Origin: Ignavibacteriota bacterium
Lineage (GTDB): Bacteria > Bacteroidota > Ignavibacteria > Tepidaquicellales > Tepidaquicellaceae
Assembly: GCA_026390735.1 (NCBI GenBank)
Contig: JAPLFJ010000037.1
Location: forward strand, 1-64,000
Length of the DNA: 64,000 bases
Direction of reading: 5' to 3'
Part shown: positions 9,730 through 17,362 of the stretch, piece after piece
How the letters are laid out: each line of letters opens with the position of its first letter
Position numbering within the stretch: the stretch's first letter is position 1
Translations under genes and position numbers: made by a program
The notes under the pieces: generated by a model
Database searches by the model: none
Seen by the model: the letters and a program-made list of their open reading frames with translations, nothing else
Told to the model about the DNA's origin: nothing

Positions 9730-10140
9730 GGAACGCGGATGACGCTGAAAGGTCTGATTATCACAGATTAAAAGATTTTTTAGGGTTAAAGATAAGATGA
9801 AATACCGATGTATCGGAATTAGTAAAGTAAGAAACTTAAGAATGGAACGCGGATGACGCTGAAAGAGATGATTATCACAGATTAAAAGATTTTTGAGGGT
9901 TAAAGATAAGCAAAAATACCGATGTATCGGAATTAGTAAAGTGAGAAACTTAAAAATGGAACGCGGATGACGCTGAAAGATCTGATTATCACAGATTAAA
10001 AGATTTTTTAGGGTTAAAGATAAGCAAAAATACCGATGTATCGGAATTAGTAAAGTAAGAAACTTAAAATTGGAACGCGGATGACGCTGAAAGAGCTGAT
10101 TATCACAGATTAAAAGATTTTTTAGGGTTAAAGATAAGAT
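9730..10140 (+). repeat. 114-bp tandem repeat, three full copies plus a partial fourth
   Basis: Copies start at 9730, 9844, 9958 and 10072, an exact 114-base period. Each begins GGAACGCGGATGACGCTGAA, passes through CTGATTATCACAGATTAAAA and TTTTTTAGGGTTAAAGATAA, and (in the first three) carries the inverted repeat CCGAT-gt-ATCGG. The fourth copy stops after AAGATAAGAT. Copies differ by only a few substitutions, so amplification looks recent. The same unit occurs singly elsewhere in the window. Confidence 0.9.
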
Positions 10141-10370
10141 GATAGATAAAGATTTTTCATGGTTTTAGGGAATATGGATAGATTGATAAGAATAATAGCG
10201 GATAGGGTTAGATGATTATGTAGTGGGGTAAAAGGGATACCGGGGTGATGAAGAAATTGAGATTGATCACCCCCCTTCCCCTCTTAAAAGGGAATGAGAG
10301 TGTTAAGGACTGGGAAGAGAAGAGGCTTTGGATGGTTTCTTCACTTCTCATAAACCTATACTTAACAAGG

Positions 10371-10401
10371 GAGCTTTAGCGTGATGAACTAAAGCTCTTT
10401 T
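10371..10401 (+). terminator. Rho-independent terminator, copy 1 of a duplicated cassette
   Basis: GAGCTTTAG (10371-10379) and CTAAAGCTC (10389-10397) form a 9-bp stem around a 9-base loop, followed by TTTT. The preceding AACAAGG and the flanking 'AAGAGAAGAGGC...CTTCTCA' text are repeated in front of an identical hairpin at 13249. It probably ends transcripts from the giant gene. Confidence 0.6.
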
Positions 10402-10457
10402 AAAAACAGGATTTATTATGTGACTTTCATCGTTTAAACATTAAAGATTTAAAAATT

Positions 10458-13094
10458 ATGGGGATAATTCAAAGATATGTAAATATATTATTTACTTTTC
10501 TGTTAATCATAGGAAGTTTAATATTATTTTCAGCGGATAACAAGAAAAGTGCACCAGATAGAGTTAATCCCAGCATAAGGAATACGTTATTTGAGACGAA
10601 AGCAGATACTCTTTTCCCGGTTTCAAAAAATGGGTTAATAGGATTTCCTGAGACAGTTGAACAGATAATGGCCAGGAATAAATACTTTAAAATTGATTCG
10701 ACTGACAGAAAATTTGCATTAAAGAATGAGATAGAGGTTGACAGAGATAACCTTCCGCAGAATCCTGAATCACCAAATATATCCAGGTATCCAAAATCTG
10801 ATTCAGTTACAGTACATGCTGACAAATCACCACAAATAATTTCCACAAGTTTCACTGCTGCAACATTATCAGGTACTAATTCTACTTTAGCCTACCCTGC
10901 CGATGATATGGGAGCGGTTGGCCCGACACAGTTTATCGTTGCGGTTAACGGCAGGATTGTTTCTTTCGATAAATCGACAGGTACAGCAGACGGGGTAATA
11001 AATACGACAACTAATGTTTTCTTTAATTCCGTAAGGAACGGTTCCGGGACAAGCGACCCTAGAATCAGGTATGACAGACAAACACAAAAATGGTATTTAG
11101 TTATAATAAACGTAAGTACACCTAACAGGATTCTGATTGCCGTAAGTAATACTTCTACAATAACTGCTTCTACGGTATGGACATTCTTTTATATTCCGAT
11201 TGATACAACAGTCCCAACAATTTCAAATACATGTCTGGCAGATTATCCAACTCTTGGGATTGACAACAATGCACTTTATATAGGGACGAATAATTTCTGC
11301 GGAAGTCCTAAACAGACATTTAATTCAACTGACGGGTATGTGATAAGAAAATCATCTGTAACTGGTGCAGGTCCTTTGGTTGTAACAGTTTTCAGGGGAT
11401 TAATGACTAATGCGACATATGCTGGACCATACACTCCACAGGGCGTAGATAATTTTGATGCGAGTTCAACAGAGGGATATTTTATTGGTGTTGATGGTGC
11501 TGCATACGGGACACTACAGATAAGAAGAGTATCAAATCCAGGGAGCACACCTACAATTTCTTCAAATATCAGTTTAACAGTTCCAACGACATCAGCACCT
11601 ATAACAGTAAGACACAAAGGTAACACAGGCGGAGCGACAAAATACCTTGATGCTTTGGATGACAGATTGTTTGCGGCACAAATGAGAAACGGAAGATTAT
11701 GGACTGCACATAACATAGGAGTAATTAATACAGGAGTTCCTTCAACAACGAATACGCGGGACGGATGTCGCTGGTACGAGATTCAGAATCTAAGTACAAC
11801 ACCTACGCTTGTACAATCGGGTACGGTATATACATCGAATACAACGAATACTTTAAATGACAGGAATTACTGGATTCCTACATTGAATGTATCAGGACAA
11901 GGACACGTAGCTATGGTATTTACTACTGCCGGAACGAATGAATACGTAAATGTCGGGACTGTTGGGAGATTAAGTACAGATGCAGCAGGTACAATGCAAA
12001 CGCCTGCATTAATAACCACAAGCACAACAGCTTATAATGCGACGTATAACAGATGGGGTGATTATTCATACGTATCGGTTGACCCTGATGATGATATGAC
12101 GATGTGGTGTGTACATCAGTTTTGCGACGCAACAAATTCTTATGGAGTAAGGGCAACAAAACTTAAAGCACCACCACCTGCAACACCGAGTACATCACTA
12201 CCGGCAATCGTAAACAGCGGTCTTGCTTCGACAACTGTAGTAATTACAGGAATATCTGTATCAGGTTCAGGTTGGTTTGACCCGGGTGCAGGATTTAGTA
12301 ACAGGATAAATGCAACACTCAGTAACGGGGCAACACTTAACAGTATAACTTATACAGACCCGACACATGTAACACTTGATATTAACACAACAAACGTAGC
12401 CGGACCATTTTCTCCGAATGCAGATGTGCCGATATTTGTAACCATAGTAAACCCAGACGGACAATCCATGATATCTTCAACAGCAATCATTTCTGTGCAG
12501 GGAGCATTACCGGTTGAGTTATCATCTTTCAATTTTTCAGTTACAGAAAGGGATGCAAAGTTAAAATGGGTAACGGCATCAGAGAATAATAATAAGGGGT
12601 TTGAGATTCAAAGAGTTAAGAGTTCAGAGTTAAGAGTTCAGAGTTGGGAAAAGATTGGATTCGTGCAGGGAAAAGGAACAGTAAACACATCAACGGAATA
12701 TTCGTTCGACGACAAGAACTTACAGGCGGGAAAATATAATTACAGATTAAAGCAGATTGACGTTAACGGAAATTTTGAATACTTCAATTTAAACGGAGAA
12801 GTAGAGATTGGGATGCCAAAGAAATTTGACCTGAGCCAGAACTATCCGAATCCGTTTAATCCAAATACAGTTATCAGTTATCAGTTGCCCGTTGACAGTA
12901 AGGTTAGTTTAGTGATTTATGATATGACAGGCAGAGAAGTGAAGACGCTGGTGAATGAAAGAAGAACTGCGGGGTATTATACTATAAGTTTTGATGGTTC
13001 GGGTTTAGCAAGTGGGATATATTTGTACAGGATATACGTAAAGACAGATGGAAGTGATTTTACAGCGACTAAGAAGATGATGATGGTGAAATAG
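10458..13094 (+). CDS. T9SS-secreted beta-rich protein, 878 aa
   Basis: The protein opens with an export signal (a hydrophobic stretch at about residues 9-25) and ends with a type A T9SS sorting domain (about 790-878) carrying SQNYPNPFNP and TGREVKTLV. The long central region (about 120-600) is beta-rich and Ser/Thr/Asn-rich with repeated Trp/Tyr-containing strands, and may be a propeller-like fold. An IPT/TIG-like Ig domain follows (about 605-690), then the standard 'LPVELSSF' Ig-like module before the sorting tail. I see no catalytic motif. A word repeat is inserted in frame at 12612-12645. Identical hairpin cassettes lie on both sides of the gene (10371 and 13249). Probably surface-exposed or released; specific role unknown. 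Confidence 0.83.
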   Translation: MGIIQRYVNILFTFLLIIGSLILFSADNKKSAPDRVNPSIRNTLFETKADTLFPVSKNGLIGFPETVEQIMARNKYFKIDSTDRKFALKNEIEVDRDNLPQNPESPNISRYPKSDSVTVHADKSPQIISTSFTAATLSGTNSTLAYPADDMGAVGPTQFIVAVNGRIVSFDKSTGTADGVINTTTNVFFNSVRNGSGTSDPRIRYDRQTQKWYLVIINVSTPNRILIAVSNTSTITASTVWTFFYIPIDTTVPTISNTCLADYPTLGIDNNALYIGTNNFCGSPKQTFNSTDGYVIRKSSVTGAGPLVVTVFRGLMTNATYAGPYTPQGVDNFDASSTEGYFIGVDGAAYGTLQIRRVSNPGSTPTISSNISLTVPTTSAPITVRHKGNTGGATKYLDALDDRLFAAQMRNGRLWTAHNIGVINTGVPSTTNTRDGCRWYEIQNLSTTPTLVQSGTVYTSNTTNTLNDRNYWIPTLNVSGQGHVAMVFTTAGTNEYVNVGTVGRLSTDAAGTMQTPALITTSTTAYNATYNRWGDYSYVSVDPDDDMTMWCVHQFCDATNSYGVRATKLKAPPPATPSTSLPAIVNSGLASTTVVITGISVSGSGWFDPGAGFSNRINATLSNGATLNSITYTDPTHVTLDINTTNVAGPFSPNADVPIFVTIVNPDGQSMISSTAIISVQGALPVELSSFNFSVTERDAKLKWVTASENNNKGFEIQRVKSSELRVQSWEKIGFVQGKGTVNTSTEYSFDDKNLQAGKYNYRLKQIDVNGNFEYFNLNGEVEIGMPKKFDLSQNYPNPFNPNTVISYQLPVDSKVSLVIYDMTGREVKTLVNERRTAGYYTISFDGSGLASGIYLYRIYVKTDGSDFTATKKMMMVK
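12612..12645 (+). repeat. Intergenic-type 'GAGTTAAGAGTTCA' repeat inside the T9SS coding sequence
   Basis: AGAGTTAAGAGTTCAGAGTT is continued by the same 10-base word. It is translated in frame as part of QRVKSSELRVQSW. The same word lies in noncoding DNA at about 13820-13850 and 21657-21690. The paralogous module in the giant protein reads directly from ERKLVGTNEW into the next strand without this text, so this looks like an insertion. Confidence 0.75.
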
Positions 13095-13126
13095 TTGTTC
13101 GTTGTTCGTTGTTCGTTTAATAATGG

Positions 13127-13151
13127 ATTCCAGCTAGAAACATGCTGGAAT
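13127..13151. repeat. REP-like hairpin ATTCCAGC/GCTGGAAT
   Basis: An 8-bp perfect stem with a 9-base loop, followed by GACAAGAAAGC. It resembles the 'ATTCC...GGAATGAC' palindromic intergenic repeats found in many bacteria. It lies downstream of a gene and has no T-run, so it is more likely a repeat or mRNA-stabilising element than a terminator. Confidence 0.45.
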
Positions 13152-13248
13152 GACAAGAAAGCAAATAGAGTGAAGGGCGGGAAGAGAAGAGGCCTTAGAT
13201 AGTCTCTTCCCTTCTCAGTAACATTTACTTATCCTTTACTTAACAAGG

Positions 13249-13282
13249 GAGCTTTAGCGTGATGAACTAAAGCTCTTTTTTT
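13249..13282 (+). terminator. Rho-independent terminator, copy 2 of the duplicated cassette
   Basis: The same GAGCTTTAG/CTAAAGCTC stem and CGTGATGAA loop as at 10371, here followed by seven T residues. It sits 155 bases downstream of the T9SS gene stop. Confidence 0.7.
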
Positions 13283-13488
13283 ATGGAGATCATTGGTAGG
13301 TTCACAGAGACCATCCGCCTAACAAGATGGCGGACGCAAAAAGCGCGCAGAGGAGTCACAGAGAGAGAAAAACAAAATTGATTTAAAACCAGATTATTAG
13401 GGAACTTTGATATGTTTGAACTACCGTTATATATTGTTTCAAGCAGGAATGCTTGAACTACAGAAATATTGTGAGAATGGATTCTTCT

Positions 13489-13519
13489 TTGTTTGTTGGA
13501 TGGAGATTGAGTAATTTTG
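13489..13519 (+). promoter_or_regulatory. Promoter TTG-N20-TAATTTTG for the small lipoprotein
   Basis: TTG at 13489-13491 and TAATTTTG at 13512-13519 match the Bacteroidota -33 and -7 boxes with exactly 20 bases between them. The lipoprotein ATG follows 32 bases later. The same arrangement is seen at 21050, 32146 and 57586. Confidence 0.6.
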
Positions 13520-13551
13520 TTTAATTATTAACTTAAAACATATTATAGTTT

Positions 13552-13806
13552 ATGAAGTACTTATATTTTCTGGTTATTCCGCTGATGGTTTTGATTGGGT
13601 GTTCTTCTTCTGATTCTGAGAAGATGGATAAAGATATAAAGAGTATGAGGAAGACTCTGGATAGTCTGAAGGCGATAAATAGTTCGTATGATAAGTCGCT
13701 GGACAGTTTAAAGGGAAGTACGAAGACGAAGGAAGATAATCTGAAGATGATTCAGATGTCGCTGGATTCGCTGAATAAGAATCTGAAGGAAATGGAAGAG
13801 AAGTGA
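13552..13806 (+). CDS. Small coiled-coil lipoprotein, 84 aa
   Basis: The N-terminus is a lipoprotein signal with lipobox LIGC (Cys17), so the mature protein should be lipid-anchored. The remaining 67 residues are charged and helical. The motif LDSL occurs at residues 36, 50 and 71, spaced 14 and 21, both multiples of seven, as expected for a heptad coiled coil. The protein ends in Lys. The size, lipid anchor, coiled coil and terminal Lys recall Lpp-type envelope lipoproteins, but sequence homology is not evident and the comparison is inference. It has its own promoter at 13489. No operon partner is apparent: the next gene is 209 bases away across repeats. Confidence 0.75.
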   Translation: MKYLYFLVIPLMVLIGCSSSDSEKMDKDIKSMRKTLDSLKAINSSYDKSLDSLKGSTKTKEDNLKMIQMSLDSLNKNLKEMEEK

Positions 13807-13889
13807 TGTTCCAGTTATGAGTTATGAGTTAAGAGTTAAGAGTTATGAATTGAAAAAATATATCCTATAACTACCCCACCCTCCGGGCA

Positions 13890-13906
13890 CCCCTCCAAAG
13901 GAGGGG
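13890..13906. repeat. REP-like palindrome CCCCTCC-AAA-GGAGGGG
   Basis: A perfect 7-bp G/C stem with a 3-base loop in otherwise AT-rich DNA, preceded by a CACCCTCCGGGCA tract. Related C-rich/G-rich tracts occur at about 10268-10290 and 53884-53940. There is no T-run, so it is probably a dispersed palindromic repeat. Confidence 0.5.
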
Positions 13907-14015
13907 AATGTTTTAGAACACTAGCCAGTGCGGGCATACTTTCCGCCAAGCGGATTAAGACAGTTGGAAAAACTTGTGATGGAATTATTTGTGAGGGAGA
14001 TTCGTTTTAGGGAGT

Positions 14016-14978
14016 ATGAGAAAGAATATATATTTAAGTGTGTTAATACTTGTGATAGTATTAATAGGGTGTTCACAGATTAAACCTGTTTCAAATCAAA
14101 CGAATAATAACGGAATGGATTCAACGAAGAACTATAATAAGCTTACTTCTGAAGAGGAAAGAGTGATTGTCAACAAAGGGACTGAGATGGCTTTTACGGG
14201 CGAGTATTACAAGAATAAAGCTAAGGGTACTTATTACTGCAAGAGGTGCAATGCTGCTTTGTATAAATCGGACAGCAAATTCGATTCGGGCTGCGGATGG
14301 CCGAGTTTTGACGATGAGATAAAGGGAGCGGTTACACGTATACCTGATAAAGACGGAATGAGGACTGAGATTGTTTGTAATAACTGTAAGGCACATCTGG
14401 GTCACGTGTTTCTGGGAGAAGGTTTTACGGATAAGAATACGAGACATTGTGTGAATTCAATTTCATTAATTTTTAAGGCTGATATGGATAATACTACGGA
14501 TACTGCTTATTTTGCGGGCGGTTGCTTCTGGGGCGTGGAATACCTGATGAAGAAACAGGCAGGAGTGATTGCTACTACTGTTGGATACATTGGCGGACAT
14601 AAAGATAATCCGACTTATAAGGAAGTTTGTTCGGGAAATACAGGACACGCTGAAGCGTTGGAAGTAGTTTTTGACCCGAATAAGGTTTCGTTTGAAAAAT
14701 TAGCAAAGTTGTTCTTTGAGATTCATGATTTTACGCAGGTGAACAGGCAGGGACCGGATATCGGCGAACAGTACAGGTCAGGGGTGTTTTATCTGAATGA
14801 TGCACAGAAGAAAACGACTGAGGGTATTATTAAGATATTGTCGGATAAGGGGTATAAGGTGGCGACGGAGGTGACGAAGGCTAATAAGTTCTGGAAGGCG
14901 GAGGATTATCATCAGGATTATTACGAGGTGACGGGGAAGCAGCCGTATTGTCATGTGTATAAGAAGATATTTGATTAG
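14016..14978 (+). CDS. msrAB: Bifunctional methionine sulfoxide reductase MsrB-MsrA lipoprotein
   Basis: The protein repairs oxidised methionine: MsrB reduces the R-sulfoxide and MsrA the S-sulfoxide. The order here is MsrB then MsrA. The MsrB domain (about 45-155) has the zinc cysteines C75, C78, C121 and C124, the SGCGWPSF segment with C93, and the catalytic RHCVNS (C145). The MsrA domain (about 163-318) has GGCFWG (catalytic C170) and the expected GYxGG and E-H motifs. A lipobox LIGC (C19) shows it is exported and lipid-anchored, so it protects envelope proteins rather than cytosolic ones. Reducing power must come from an exported thioredoxin or similar, which is not in the window. It is a single gene flanked by repeats; no clear promoter. 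Confidence 0.92.
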   Translation: MRKNIYLSVLILVIVLIGCSQIKPVSNQTNNNGMDSTKNYNKLTSEEERVIVNKGTEMAFTGEYYKNKAKGTYYCKRCNAALYKSDSKFDSGCGWPSFDDEIKGAVTRIPDKDGMRTEIVCNNCKAHLGHVFLGEGFTDKNTRHCVNSISLIFKADMDNTTDTAYFAGGCFWGVEYLMKKQAGVIATTVGYIGGHKDNPTYKEVCSGNTGHAEALEVVFDPNKVSFEKLAKLFFEIHDFTQVNRQGPDIGEQYRSGVFYLNDAQKKTTEGIIKILSDKGYKVATEVTKANKFWKAEDYHQDYYEVTGKQPYCHVYKKIFD

Positions 14979-15686
14979 GACTTTTAGGAGTTGGTTCACA
15001 GAGGGCACAGAGAAGACACAGAGAGAACAGAGAAAAGATTTGGCACACTGATAAAAAATGATGGAACTGATTTTCACTGAACAAGAAAAGAAATAGAACG
15101 CGGATAAAAGACGATAAGAACCGATTCTCACGGATAGATTTTTTAGGGTTAGAAAAAAGATTAGAGAAAGATATTTTTTAGGATTAGAAATAAGAAAAGA
15201 TAATTTTGGTTTAATAGTGTATGGATAAAGAGAGAAGATATCCACGAATTAAACGAATTAGACTAATTTTCACGAATTAGAGATAGAGCAATATATTTCC
15301 CGCGAAATACACGAAATCCACTAAAGAAGAGATAGGTGTCCTCTGATTACGCAGATTAAAAAGATTTTTTAGGGTTAGAGATACACGGTGGTAAATGGGA
15401 GACTAATTAGAGACTAATCAATGACTAATTGGAGACCAAGATAAGAAACTTAAAAAAATGAATAGTTCTGAATAGATAATTTGTTTTAAATGTGTTTGAT
15501 ACCAGATGGCAAAATCGGGAGAAATAATAGTATTATAAGTGAGAGGGTGAGACAGTGACAAAGTAACAAAGTATCAAGGTGACAAAATTAAGAAGATTCT
15601 TAATACTTCGAAACAGAATAACGAAACCTTTTGTATGATTTTTCGTCTAAATAATTAATATTGCTATAATTAAATCAGATTTTGCA
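14979..15686. other. Repeat-rich spacer, about 700 bp, no gene seen
   Basis: It is built almost entirely of word repeats, all in plus orientation: CACAGAG-type (14994-15032), ACTGATAAAAAATGA-type (15041-15075), GAACGCGGATAAAAGACGAT (15095-15155), CACGAATTA-type (15240-15288), CCGCGAAATACACGAAAT (15299-15325), ACGCAGATTAAAAAGATTTT (15345-15378), GAGACTAATTAGAGACTAAT (15399-15440) and GTGACAAAGTAACAAAGTAT (15552-15585). A weak promoter-like TTG-N22-TAATATTG (15631-15663, one mismatch) precedes the next gene. Confidence 0.65.
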
Positions 15687-16562
15687 ATGAAAAACTTATT
15701 ATTTGTGTTATTAGGGTTACTTTTTATATCATCATACACATATTCTCAGGATACTAAAGGAAACGGGAATATAGTTAAAAAGGACTTTCCTGTAAGCAAT
15801 GTATACAAGGTAAGCAACATTTCACAAGCGAATATTATCATAACCCAAGGCGAAAGCGAAAACCTTTCAGTAGAAATCGATGAGAATATACTTCCCTATT
15901 TTGAGTATAAAGAAAATGGAGGAATCGAGATTCGATTAACCGGCGGCAATATATCCCCTACTAAGTTCAATGTTTATGTAACCGTAAAAGATTTAAGAAA
16001 GATTGAGAATACAGGTTCAGGTAATATTACTTCAACAAATACAATAAGCGGGAAATCATTTAAGATGGAGCAAACGGGGTCGGGTAATGTTGATTTAAGT
16101 TTAAGTGCAAAGGAATTTAAAGTTGAGGTTACAGGGTCCGGTAATTCAATTATAAAAACAGATGCTGAATTCTGCAAAGTGGAGCATACCGGGTCAGGCA
16201 ATGTATTATTAAAGAATGATAATGTAAAATCAAACCTTAAGTTTGAACAAACAGGTTCAGGGAATGCGGATATAGATGTAAAAGGAATTAACTTTGCTTT
16301 TTCGAATTCCGGTTCGGGTGACGGAAAGATTTCAGGAACTGCAACTAATTTTAAACTTGAGAATAAAGGTTCAGGTGATATTAAAGGAAATTCCTTTGTA
16401 ACAGATAACTGCAGCGTGGGTTTATCCGGGTCAGGTGATGCAGAGTTTACATGCAATAAAGAAGCGATTATAGAATTGAATGGTTCAGGAGATTTAAAGT
16501 TAAAAGGTGAATATAAGATTAATAAGATTGAAATGAACGGCTCGGGGAAGCTGATAAAGTAA
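15687..16562 (+). CDS. GIN-domain (DUF2807) exported protein
   Basis: After a signal peptide (MKNLLFVLLGLLFISSYTYS) comes a DUF2807/GIN domain, a right-handed parallel beta-helix known mainly from Bacteroidota envelope proteins. The sequence shows about ten rungs, each of about 20-22 residues and each marked by a GSG turn (TGSGN five times, then SGSGD, KGSGD, SGSGD, NGSGD, NGSGK). There is no lipobox and no T9SS tail, so it is periplasmic or outer-membrane associated. Function of the family is not established; the 'autotransporter adhesin head' label is historical. It is a single gene between two repeat regions. Confidence 0.85.
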   Translation: MKNLLFVLLGLLFISSYTYSQDTKGNGNIVKKDFPVSNVYKVSNISQANIIITQGESENLSVEIDENILPYFEYKENGGIEIRLTGGNISPTKFNVYVTVKDLRKIENTGSGNITSTNTISGKSFKMEQTGSGNVDLSLSAKEFKVEVTGSGNSIIKTDAEFCKVEHTGSGNVLLKNDNVKSNLKFEQTGSGNADIDVKGINFAFSNSGSGDGKISGTATNFKLENKGSGDIKGNSFVTDNCSVGLSGSGDAEFTCNKEAIIELNGSGDLKLKGEYKINKIEMNGSGKLIK

Positions 16563-16673
16563 TGAGAATAAGAAAAAGAATTGGCACACTGATTTAAGAC
16601 GATAAAAGACTGATTTTCACTGATATTTATATTCACATAAAGATTATTTATAATACAAAGATTCAATTTAAGA

Positions 16674-16759
16674 TGCTTGCGTTACTCTGGTGTGAATGCT
16701 ATAAAGAATTAGGTATTGATTTTCCCGCAAGCAAGATGTCCCGATAAAAAGAATCGGGA
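16674..16759. repeat. Two hairpins between convergent genes
   Basis: TCCCGAT/ATCGGGA (16739-16759) is a compact 7-bp stem. A wider stem TGCTTGCG (16674-16681) and CGCAAGCA (16726-16733) precedes it. They lie between the convergent DUF2807 and pyrE genes but lack T-runs. A degraded 'GGCACACTGATTTAAGACGA' word repeat lies at 16582-16625. Confidence 0.4.
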
Positions 16760-16789
16760 TGAAAAATCTCACTTGAAATATTCTTTATG

Positions 16790-17362
16790 TTACTTTCGGC
16801 TGCCCGGTTTATAGACAGGGATTGCAGATAGCCATTCTGGAATTTCCGTTTCAGGATATTTGATTACATCGAACTTTGCGAGAGACGTTTGCTTTGTTTT
16901 GAAATTAACTTTTCCGTTTGACCTGTCTATTATGAAACCGACACCTGAGATTTCACATTCATATTCTTTTACGATTTCGATAAGTTCGAATACACTTCCG
17001 CCTGTTGTGACAACATCTTCAACACAGAGAACACGCATACCTTTTTCAAGGCTGAATCCCCTCCTGAGTGTAAGTTTGCCGTTTTCTCTTTCAGCAAATA
17101 TTGTTCGTTTGTTCATAATTCTGCCAACTTCAGTACCTAAAACGATGCCTCCGATGGCCGGACTGATAACCACATCTATTTCATCATCTTTGAAGAAGTC
17201 TGCAATTGCCTGAGAGAACTTTGTGAGATATTCAGGATACTGCAGTACTTTTGCACACTGGAAATAATGCGGACTGTGGTATCCAGAAGTTAGTACGAAA
17301 TGTCCTTCGAGTAAGGCGCCTGTCTTTTTGAATATATCTATTACTTCTTCCTGTTTAATCAA
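16790..17362 (-). CDS. pyrE: Orotate phosphoribosyltransferase
   Basis: PyrE transfers phosphoribose from PRPP to orotate to give OMP in pyrimidine synthesis (cytosol). The PRPP-binding motif VLCVEDVVTTGGS is at residues 111-123, and the catalytic flexible loop appears in the ERENGKLTLRRGF segment (91-103). SGYHSPHYF near residue 26 is typical of the family. Length (190 aa) is normal. Its ATG overlaps the murI stop by 4 bases, so the two are translationally coupled; why a pyrimidine gene is paired with a cell-wall gene is unclear. No other pyr gene is in the window. Confidence 0.95.
   Translation of the reverse strand: MIKQEEVIDIFKKTGALLEGHFVLTSGYHSPHYFQCAKVLQYPEYLTKFSQAIADFFKDDEIDVVISPAIGGIVLGTEVGRIMNKRTIFAERENGKLTLRRGFSLEKGMRVLCVEDVVTTGGSVFELIEIVKEYECEISGVGFIIDRSNGKVNFKTKQTSLAKFDVIKYPETEIPEWLSAIPVYKPGSRK

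Larger units (their letters stand above)
9673..10457. other. Repeat-filled spacer between the two T9SS cargo genes
   Basis: No gene is seen. From left to right it holds a short GGCATTAGGC-type repeat (about 9678-9700), the 114-bp tandem array (9730-10140), a C-run/G-poor tract around 10268, and a hairpin-terminator cassette (10306-10401). The second T9SS gene starts 57 bases after the terminator. No TAnnTTTG promoter is found in front of that gene. Confidence 0.6.
13095..13551. other. Spacer after the second T9SS gene
   Basis: No gene is seen. It holds a GTTGTTC triplet repeat (13095-13118), a hairpin ATTCCAGC/GCTGGAAT (13127-13151), the second terminator cassette (13181-13282), a CACAGAGA-type word repeat (about 13300-13375), and the promoter of the next gene. 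Confidence 0.6.

Noticed and set aside
9730-10140. 114-bp tandem repeats as a CRISPR array
   Set aside because: The repeats are contiguous with no unique spacers and far longer than CRISPR repeats; there are no cas genes.
15974-16666. 230-aa frame antisense to the DUF2807 gene
   Set aside because: It is produced by the regular GSG coding pattern on the plus strand and has no domain of its own.
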